Shown here in pieces: positions 6,348 through 12,118 of a stretch of DNA of 14,114 nt. The stretch comes from Myxococcales bacterium (lineage in GTDB: Bacteria > Myxococcota_A > Bradymonadia > Bradymonadales > Bradymonadaceae), in assembly GCA_007120915.1 (NCBI GenBank), contig SKMT01000009.1:1-14114 (forward strand), written 5' to 3'. Under the pieces are notes generated by a model that was given only the letters and a program-made list of their open reading frames with translations, did no database searches and was not told where the DNA came from. Position 1 is the first letter of the stretch. The number at the start of each line of letters is the position of its first letter. A program made the position numbers and the translations under genes.

Positions 6348-6844
6348 GCGGGGAGCTGCTGTACCGCATCGCCATTCTGGTTCACGTGCTCGCGGCGTTC
6401 GTGTGGGTGGGAGGGGTGTTGTTCATCGGCATGATCGCCGTGCCGACGGCCAAGAAGCTCGACGACGAGCTGCGTCGGAAGCTGCTCGATGATATGGGGC
6501 GGCGGTTCCGGCCCATCGGCTGGTCGGCGCTGGCGTTGCTGGTGGCCAGCGGGGTGTATCTGATGTGGCACTGGGGAGCGACAGTGTCGAGCGTGCTGGA
6601 TCTGAGCTTCTTTGAACACGGGCATGGTCGGCCTCTGGGCTACAAACTGATCGCAGTGGCGGCGATGCTGGTGATCAGTGCAGTGCATGACTTCTGGCTC
6701 GGGCCCAGATCGACAGAGCCGGACCGAAGCGATGAACAGATGGAGCGTGACCGGCGATGGGCGTCGATTCTGGGGCGGGTGGCGGGCCTGTTGGCGATTG
6801 TGATAGTGATCCTGGCCCTGTTTGTGGCGCGTCCCCACATGTAG
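6344..6844 (+). CDS. CopD-family four-helix membrane protein
   Basis: The 166-residue protein has four predicted membrane segments: about residues 5-31 (containing HVLAAFVWVGGVLF), 58-76, 98-117 (ending AVHDFWLGP) and 140-162. The HxxAxxxWxGG motif in helix 1 and the HDFWLGPR motif in helix 3 fit the CopD-like integral membrane family. Some members are linked to copper uptake, but many have no tested role. Histidines in helices 1 and 3 and an intervening HWG could bind a metal or haem. It is the last gene of the nap operon, coupled by an ATGA overlap to the small protein before it. Nap itself needs no copper, so its job here is unclear. Support of cytochrome maturation, quinone-side electron transfer or metal supply are guesses. 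Confidence 0.75.
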   Translation: MSGELLYRIAILVHVLAAFVWVGGVLFIGMIAVPTAKKLDDELRRKLLDDMGRRFRPIGWSALALLVASGVYLMWHWGATVSSVLDLSFFEHGHGRPLGYKLIAVAAMLVISAVHDFWLGPRSTEPDRSDEQMERDRRWASILGRVAGLLAIVIVILALFVARPHM

Positions 6845-6873
6845 GCGACATCGTGGCGTTGGGAGCCGACTTC

Positions 6874-6902
6874 TTGACCGCGGCGCCGGAAAACGTCACT
6901 AT
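6874..6902 (+). promoter_or_regulatory. Weak candidate promoter upstream of Ser/Thr kinase 1
   Basis: TTGACC (6874-6879, 5/6) is followed after 17 bp by CACTAT (6897-6902, only 3/6). The gap 6845-6958 contains nothing better and has no clear terminator after the nap operon. Treat this as a position to test. Confidence 0.2.
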
Positions 6903-6958
6903 CGCCTGAAAGTTGTCGAGACTACGCAGTAATAATTCCTGATGTACCCACCAGGTTG

Positions 6959-8824
6959 ATGCACGACGAGCGCACCAAAAAGACGATGCTGCTGATCTGC
7001 CCCGAATGCGGGGGAGAGTACGCCGGGGGTGTGGAGTATTGCCCGGAGGACGGCACGCGTCTGCGCGATCTGGGAATGAACGACCAGGAGGTCAAAGACC
7101 CGCTGCTGGGTGCCGAAATCGACGAACGGTTCCAGATCGAGTCCATCCTCGGGCAGGGAGGGATGGGCACGGTGTACAAGGGCAAACAGATGTCGGTGCA
7201 CCGGGACGTGGCCATCAAGGTGTTGCGCTCGGAGCTGGCGAACGACCAGACGCTGGTCAAACGGTTTTTCCGGGAAGCGCAGGTGATCTCGCAGTTTTCT
7301 CACCCCAATATCGTGAATCTCGTCGATTTCGGGCGGGATGCGCAAAATGATGTGCTCTATCTGGCGATGGAGTACATCCAGGGCGCGGAGCTGGGGGAGT
7401 TGATCGGCACCAATCAGTACCGGCTGGCGCCGGTGCTGGCGGTGGATGTGCTCCATCAGGCCTGTGAAGCGCTGTCGGAGCCCCATTCCAGCGGGGTAGT
7501 TCACCGGGATTTGAAGCCGGAAAACCTGATGCTGGTGCCGATTTCAAGTGGCAAAGTTCAGGCGAAGGTCGTCGATTTTGGTATTGCCCATGCGCTGAAA
7601 GGCAACACCAATCTGACGCAGACGGGGATGATCTTCGGGACCGCCCATTACATGGCGCCCGAGCAGGCCACCGGTGATGCTGTCGATCCGGCCACGGACA
7701 TCTACGCGCTGGGGTGCATTCTGTTCGAATTGCTCGCCGGCCGGCTGCCCTTCGAAGGCGAAAAGCCGATGCAGTTGTTGATGAGCCATGTCAGGGAGCC
7801 GCCGCCGCTGCTGGAGGATTACGCCCCGGGTGACGCGGAGATGGGCGCGCTGTCGCAGTTGGTGCGCCGGATGATGAGCAAAGATTCGGAGGACCGCCCC
7901 TCCAGCGTGCTGGAAGTGCGCGATGAGCTCGAAGAGATTCAGCACCAGTTCAATCACCGGTCGGTGCGCGTGGACGTGAACCAGCCGGTCGACGAGATGT
8001 TCTCGGACTGGTTGCTCGAGCCCCTTGATGAAACCAGCTCGTCGATGGCCGGTCGGTCCACCGATGCACCGGCGTCGACCCACAACACCGGTGCCTATCG
8101 GGATACCGATGTCGCCGGGCAAACCGCTGGTGCACTGGATGCGGCCACCGCCGACACCATGGCCCCTCAGCAGACCGCGGATGCCCGCCAGATCGAAACG
8201 GCGCCGGGTTCTCAGTCCGAACCCGACTCCGAGCCGTCGGCTCGCATCGACGACCCCCGATTCCAGACCGGTCCCGATGAGACGGTGCAAGCCGAAGCAT
8301 CGCGGCACGATTATGGCGATGGCGAAGCGAAAAAGCGGCTGTTGGTCGCTGCGCTGGTCGGTTTTGGAGCGGTGTTGGTGCTGACGCTGGGAGCGGTTGT
8401 GTTCGTCGTCGGCGATGAGGAGCCGGAACAGACCGAACAAACCGACGACCTCGCCGCCGTGGAACAGCAGGACGAGTCCGCCGAAGAACCGGCTGATGAG
8501 CCGGGAAGTGACAGCGACGACGAAGCGTCGCAACAAGACGAAGATGAGGTCGAACAGGAGGATGCAGAGGCTCAGCAGCAGGATGAGGTCGAACAGCAAG
8601 AAGACGATGAGGTCGAGCAACAAGAACCTGCGCAACAACAACAGGTCGACGACCAGCCGTCGCGTCCCGAACCTCAGCCCGAGCCTCAACCACAACCCGA
8701 ACCTCAACCGCGTCCTCAGCCTCAGCCCGAGCCTCAACCCCAGCCCGAACCTCAGCCTGCTGAAGAGGAAGAGGATGAGGAAGATGAGGACGAGGGACAG
8801 CTCGAAATTTTCCCCATGGATTGA
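6959..8824 (+). CDS. Zinc-ribbon Ser/Thr protein kinase with membrane helix and acidic, Pro-rich periplasmic tail
   Basis: This is a Hanks-type kinase of about 621 residues. It begins with a four-cysteine zinc ribbon (CPECGG near 15, CPEDGT near 28). The kinase domain covers about residues 58-328: glycine loop LGQGGMGTVY, VAIK lysine near 87, HRDLKPEN near 182-189, DFG near 206-208 and GTAHYMAPE. All catalytic residues are present, and it is RD-type. A variable linker (about 330-455) leads to one membrane helix (460-484). The tail outside is almost entirely Glu, Asp and Gln, then about 31 residues of alternating Pro-X (PEPQ, PQPE), and ends EEEEDEEDEDEGQLEIFPMD. The topology puts the kinase in the cytoplasm and the tail in the periplasm. 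TTG at 6956, ATG at 6959 and ATG at 6986 (MLLICPECGG) are all possible starts, and none has a strong ribosome-binding site. The next gene encodes a secreted TPR protein, a plausible partner. Confidence 0.93.
   Translation: MHDERTKKTMLLICPECGGEYAGGVEYCPEDGTRLRDLGMNDQEVKDPLLGAEIDERFQIESILGQGGMGTVYKGKQMSVHRDVAIKVLRSELANDQTLVKRFFREAQVISQFSHPNIVNLVDFGRDAQNDVLYLAMEYIQGAELGELIGTNQYRLAPVLAVDVLHQACEALSEPHSSGVVHRDLKPENLMLVPISSGKVQAKVVDFGIAHALKGNTNLTQTGMIFGTAHYMAPEQATGDAVDPATDIYALGCILFELLAGRLPFEGEKPMQLLMSHVREPPPLLEDYAPGDAEMGALSQLVRRMMSKDSEDRPSSVLEVRDELEEIQHQFNHRSVRVDVNQPVDEMFSDWLLEPLDETSSSMAGRSTDAPASTHNTGAYRDTDVAGQTAGALDAATADTMAPQQTADARQIETAPGSQSEPDSEPSARIDDPRFQTGPDETVQAEASRHDYGDGEAKKRLLVAALVGFGAVLVLTLGAVVFVVGDEEPEQTEQTDDLAAVEQQDESAEEPADEPGSDSDDEASQQDEDEVEQEDAEAQQQDEVEQQEDDEVEQQEPAQQQQVDDQPSRPEPQPEPQPQPEPQPRPQPQPEPQPQPEPQPAEEEEDEEDEDEGQLEIFPMD
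8541..8630 (+). repeat. Degenerate GATGAGGTCGA repeat encoding DEVEQ units
   Basis: GATGAGGTCGAACAG or GATGAGGTCGAGCAA recurs three times inside the kinase 1 tail, near 8543, 8582 and 8606. It encodes DEVEQ with Gln/Glu spacers. It marks slippage-prone growth of the acidic tail. Confidence 0.6.
8666..8758 (+). repeat. Pro-X tandem repeat tract in kinase 1 tail
   Basis: Fifteen Pro-X pairs in a row (X is Glu, Gln or once Arg) are built from near-identical DNA units such as CCCGAACCTCAG and CCCGAGCCTCAA. Such tracts form stiff extended rods, as in the TonB spacer, and their DNA is prone to length change. Confidence 0.8.
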
Positions 8825-8880
8825 CTTGCGAACAGAATTGCTCCCACTGACACCCCCAGACGAATTGAGAGGTTGGAATC

Positions 8881-9678
8881 ATGCGTAAGTACTGGAGCGT
8901 TGGCGTTGTACTGTTGTTGTGCTGTGCGTTGTCGAGTCCCGTCACCGCCGCGGAAGACGAGTTGTCGGCCGATGAAATCGAAGAAGAGGCGCAGGACGAA
9001 TCAGATATGCAGCGCGCCCAGGACGCCTTCGATCAGGGGGCACGCTACTACTACGACGGGCAGTACTCCGACGCCATCGTCGAGTTTCGCCGGGCCAATC
9101 AGATCCATCCCCACGCGATCTTCCAGCACAACATCGCGCTGGCGAACATGGCGCTTGAGAGACCCCAGCGTGCGCTGGAGGCGGCACTGGATGCGCGGGA
9201 AAATGCCGAGCAGTTGCCCCCGGAAGCGGCGGCGGCAAACGACGCGATCATCGCTTCGGTGCAGGTATCGATGCATGCAGAAGACGTCGCCGAGGATATG
9301 GAGGAGTTGATCATCGCCGAAGCCCCGGACGTGGAACCGGCGTCGGGCTTCAGCACCCTGGGCTGGGCCGGTGTGGGCACAGCCGGTGTGGGGGTTCTGG
9401 CGCTGGGTGGTGCAGCCGTGGTGGATCGTCAGGTCGTCGCCGGAGTCGATGAACTGGAGAACGATGACTTTGAGACCCGTGATGATTTCAACGCCCGCCG
9501 CGACGAAGTGGCAGGCCAGCAGACGATGGGCCAGGTGATGTTGTGGTCCGGGCTGGGCATGGTGGCGGTGGGAGGGGCGCTGGTGGCGATGGATCTGGTC
9601 TCCGGAGATGACGGCGGCGGTGTTGCCATCGCACCCGCTGTTGGCTCGCCCGGGATCAATGCCGTGATGCGGTGGTGA
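8881..9678 (+). CDS. Secreted TPR protein with two C-terminal hydrophobic segments
   Basis: The 265-residue product has a Sec signal peptide (MRKYWSVGVVLLLCCALSS, cleavage likely after VTA). A short acidic stretch follows, then a tetratricopeptide-like helical region around residues 43-105 (FDQGARYYYDGQYSDAIVEFRRANQIHP, quoted here in overlapping parts: FDQGARYYYDGQYSDAIVEF and RRANQIHP). Two hydrophobic, Gly-rich segments (about 158-181 and 219-240) flank a polar loop rich in Asp and Arg and could anchor it in the inner membrane. The double Cys in the signal is not a good lipobox. Proteins of this layout commonly lie beside Ser/Thr kinases in myxobacteria-like genomes. It begins 56 bases after the kinase 1 stop with AGAGG upstream, so co-transcription is likely. 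Function is unknown; binding the kinase tail is a guess. Confidence 0.85.
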   Translation: MRKYWSVGVVLLLCCALSSPVTAAEDELSADEIEEEAQDESDMQRAQDAFDQGARYYYDGQYSDAIVEFRRANQIHPHAIFQHNIALANMALERPQRALEAALDARENAEQLPPEAAAANDAIIASVQVSMHAEDVAEDMEELIIAEAPDVEPASGFSTLGWAGVGTAGVGVLALGGAAVVDRQVVAGVDELENDDFETRDDFNARRDEVAGQQTMGQVMLWSGLGMVAVGGALVAMDLVSGDDGGGVAIAPAVGSPGINAVMRW

Positions 9679-9789
9679 GCCCGGGGCTCGATGGGTTCGT
9701 GAGAAACTGACGGGGGAATGAACGGACAGCCGCAGCGGTAATGTCGGTGAGTGTTCGCGCGGTTTGTAGCGTTGGATTACGGAAGTGCT

Positions 9790-10422
9790 ATGGCGTACTC
9801 GGTCAAAGAAATCTACTACACCCTCCAGGGGGAGGGAGCGAATACGGGAAGGCCGGCGGTGTTCTGCCGTTTTTCGGGGTGCAATCTGTGGACCGGTCGC
9901 CAGCAGGATCGACCGAAGGCGATCTGTCAGTTTTGTGATACCGACTTTGTGGGAGTCGACGGTCCGGGGGGCGGTCGATTTGACACCGCCGCGGCTGTGG
10001 CCGAGGCAGTAGCAGGGCGTTGGCCGGAAGACCGAGGCGACCGGTTGGTGGTGTGTACGGGAGGGGAGCCGCTGTTACAGCTCGACGAACCGCTGGTCGA
10101 CGCATTCCACGAACGTGGTTTCGAGGTGGCAGTGGAGACCAATGGTACCTGTGAGCCCCCGCAGGGGCTGGACTGGGTCTGTGTCAGTCCCAAAGCGGGC
10201 GCCGAACTGGTGGTGCGCGGTGGCGATGAGCTGAAGCTGGTGTATCCTCAGCAACAACTGCTCCCCCAACAGGTTGAACATCTTGATTTCGATCACTTCT
10301 TCTTGCAGCCGATGGATGGTCCTGAGCGCGAGGAAAATACGCGTCGAAGCGTGCAGTATTGTCTTGAGAATCCCCGGTGGAAGCTGAGTCTTCAGACCCA
10401 CAAATTCATCGGGATTCAGTGA
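9790..10422 (+). CDS. queE: 7-carboxy-7-deazaguanine synthase, radical SAM
   Basis: QueE converts 6-carboxytetrahydropterin to 7-carboxy-7-deazaguanine in the preQ0/queuosine pathway, using S-adenosylmethionine and a [4Fe-4S] cluster. The 210-residue product starts MAYSVKEIYYTLQGEG, the typical family beginning, which is why I chose ATG 9790 over the in-frame GTG at 9751. GGAAG lies four bases upstream. The cluster cysteines are C31, C46 and C49, giving CX14CX2C. This is the atypical spacing known for Burkholderia multivorans QueE, in place of CX3CX2C. CTGGEPLLQLD supplies the SAM-contacting GGE motif, and VETNGT and VSPKAG are further family signatures. Length is normal. No queC, queD or queF is in the window, so the gene stands apart from its pathway, between signalling genes. 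Confidence 0.96.
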   Translation: MAYSVKEIYYTLQGEGANTGRPAVFCRFSGCNLWTGRQQDRPKAICQFCDTDFVGVDGPGGGRFDTAAAVAEAVAGRWPEDRGDRLVVCTGGEPLLQLDEPLVDAFHERGFEVAVETNGTCEPPQGLDWVCVSPKAGAELVVRGGDELKLVYPQQQLLPQQVEHLDFDHFFLQPMDGPEREENTRRSVQYCLENPRWKLSLQTHKFIGIQ

Positions 10423-10533
10423 GCTTGCAACAGAGACGCACCGCCGCCATCATCGTAACCACTTTGGTGAGGCTGAGTTCATCGCCTCCGTCAAGTATGG
10501 ACTCCTACTGTTACTGTTCGCGAGCGTTGGTTC

Positions 10534-12096
10534 ATGTCCAGGATGCCCTCAGTCGGTGACGTCATCGATGACGTCTTCCGGGTCGATGCTGAGCTCGACC
10601 ACGGAAACTTCGGTGCCGTCTACAAGGTGACGGACCTGCTGGAGAAGCAGGTGCTGGCGCTGAAGGTGCTCAAGCCTGGCCCCCACGACGAAGAAGAGCT
10701 TCGCCAGCGATTCGACCGTGAAGCCCGGCTGATCTACAGCCTGAACCATCCCCATATTGTGCGGGTGTTTTATTACGGGGAGACCGACACCGACCTGCCG
10801 TACATGGCGATGGAATACCTTCAGGGCACGGACCTGAAGTCGCTTCTTCGCCACCACGGAGGGCTGTCGGAGGCGTTGGCGAGACGAATTTCAATAGAGA
10901 CACTGTCGGCGTTGCACACCGCCCATTCGATGGGGATCGTCCACCGCGATCTGAAGCCCGGCAACATCTATCTGGTCAACGACGGCAGCCGGGGGCATGT
11001 CAAAGTGCTGGACTTCGGGTTTGCCAAGGCGTTGGAGAGCGATGACAGCCGGGAGATTACCAACGCCGGCACCCTGGTGGGAACCCCGGCATATATGTCT
11101 CCGGAGTTGGTGCATAAACGGGATGTGGGTCCCCCGGCCGACATTTACGCGATGGGATTGATCCTCGCGGAGATGCTCACCGGAACAAAAGTCGTGCAGA
11201 TCGAAAGGATTTACGACACGGTGATGTTCCAGGGCGCCGACAAACCGATTCGGTTTGCCGGCGAGCTTCAGGACTCGCCGTTTTATCCGATTCTTCAGGC
11301 ATCGACGGCCAAGGATCTGGACAAGCGTTACGAGACGGCCTTCGAGATGATCGAAGAGCTGCGCAGGATCGATCTGGCGGGGGTGGGCACTTTTGACGAG
11401 GAAGTTCCGCTGGAGACGGCGCCCCCCGAAGTCGGCGATGCCGATCCGGAAGTGCGAACACGCCCCCGTTCTGATGGACGCCCCTCCATCGCTGAAATCG
11501 ACGCCGAACTGCAGAAAGACGACCACCCGAAGGTGGGAGACTTCAAGGATGATGATCCGACGGTGGAGCGACAGTATTCGTTCGAGATGACCCCGGCTAC
11601 CGGCGCATCGCATACTGGCTCCTCACCGGAAGATCTGCCCCTTCCCAATGAGTTCGAAGAGCAGTTTGAGGCGTCACCGACTACCGTGGCCGGTCCCTCC
11701 GGTGAGTTTGATGCCGGTCCCACCAATGTGGAGAGGCCCGGTGGCCAGCAAGAGTCGGGGCCGGTGAATGTTCGCACCTCCTCCGGTGGATTCGAGCCAG
11801 GGGCGGGGAACATCGAAACTTCATTTGATCGCTCTTCATCAACTGGCTCAGCGGAGTCGATCAGCCCGCATACCGAGCCGCGACGTCCCCCTCACACCAC
11901 TCCGGTGGGCTCGGCTGGGGCGCAACACCGGGCTAACGAGGCCGCCTCCGTGGGGATGGCACAACCTGCTGCAGATGCTGCTTCGGCGACAACTGCCGGG
12001 GGCAAAGAACCGTCGCTTCTACGCGATTTGCTCATCGGCGTGGTGGTGGGAGCGTTGATGCTGGGAGTGATTCTGGGGTGGCTGCACTATTTCTGA
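10534..12096 (+). CDS. Ser/Thr protein kinase with 14-residue repeats and C-terminal membrane anchor
   Basis: This is a Hanks-type kinase of 520 residues. The catalytic domain spans about 14-278: loop LDHGNFGAVYK (21-31), lysine K44 in LALK, HRDLKPGN (137-144), DFG (160-162), GTPAYMSPE (183-191) and ADIYAMG (202-208). The first glycine of the GxGxxG loop is replaced by D22. Catalytic residues are intact, so activity is expected. The linker (about 280-495) is low-complexity, rich in Ser, Thr, Pro and Glu, and includes 14-residue repeats at 379-430. A single membrane helix near 497-518 ends the protein, so it is tail-anchored with the kinase in the cytoplasm and no periplasmic sensor. ATG 10534 has only a weak ribosome-binding site, and ATG 10543 is an alternative. 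The 111 bases before it hold no clear promoter. The histidine kinase gene follows after 22 bases. Confidence 0.93.
   Translation: MSRMPSVGDVIDDVFRVDAELDHGNFGAVYKVTDLLEKQVLALKVLKPGPHDEEELRQRFDREARLIYSLNHPHIVRVFYYGETDTDLPYMAMEYLQGTDLKSLLRHHGGLSEALARRISIETLSALHTAHSMGIVHRDLKPGNIYLVNDGSRGHVKVLDFGFAKALESDDSREITNAGTLVGTPAYMSPELVHKRDVGPPADIYAMGLILAEMLTGTKVVQIERIYDTVMFQGADKPIRFAGELQDSPFYPILQASTAKDLDKRYETAFEMIEELRRIDLAGVGTFDEEVPLETAPPEVGDADPEVRTRPRSDGRPSIAEIDAELQKDDHPKVGDFKDDDPTVERQYSFEMTPATGASHTGSSPEDLPLPNEFEEQFEASPTTVAGPSGEFDAGPTNVERPGGQQESGPVNVRTSSGGFEPGAGNIETSFDRSSSTGSAESISPHTEPRRPPHTTPVGSAGAQHRANEAASVGMAQPAADAASATTAGGKEPSLLRDLLIGVVVGALMLGVILGWLHYF
11668..11823 (+). repeat. Degenerate 42-bp (14-residue) repeat in kinase 2 linker
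   Basis: Protein blocks at residues 379-392, 393-406, 407-420 and 421-430 (partial) align without gaps: EASPTTVAGPSGEF, DAGPTNVERPGGQQ, ESGPVNVRTSSGGF, EPGAGNIETS. The pattern is acidic-x-small-Pro-x-(Thr/Asn)-(Val/Ile). The DNA copies have diverged, so the repeat is old or under protein-level constraint. Confidence 0.7.
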
Positions 12097-12118
12097 CGTT
12101 TCGCTGCAGGGAGTTTCG

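Noticed and set aside
6913..6936. TTGTCG and TAATAAT as a promoter for kinase 1
   Set aside because: The spacer is only 11 bp, too short for a sigma70 promoter.
9677..9689. Palindrome GAGCCCGGGGCTC at the TPR gene stop as a terminator
   Set aside because: The stem is only 5-6 bp with a minimal loop and no following T-run, so Rho-independent termination is not supported.
9751..9789. GTG start giving a longer QueE
   Set aside because: The added 13 residues are not family-like. The standard N-terminus starts at ATG 9790 with a GGAAG upstream.
10423..10533. Promoter or small gene between queE and kinase 2
   Set aside because: I found no -35/-10 pair with acceptable spacing and no frame with a ribosome-binding site. 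Nothing definite is present.
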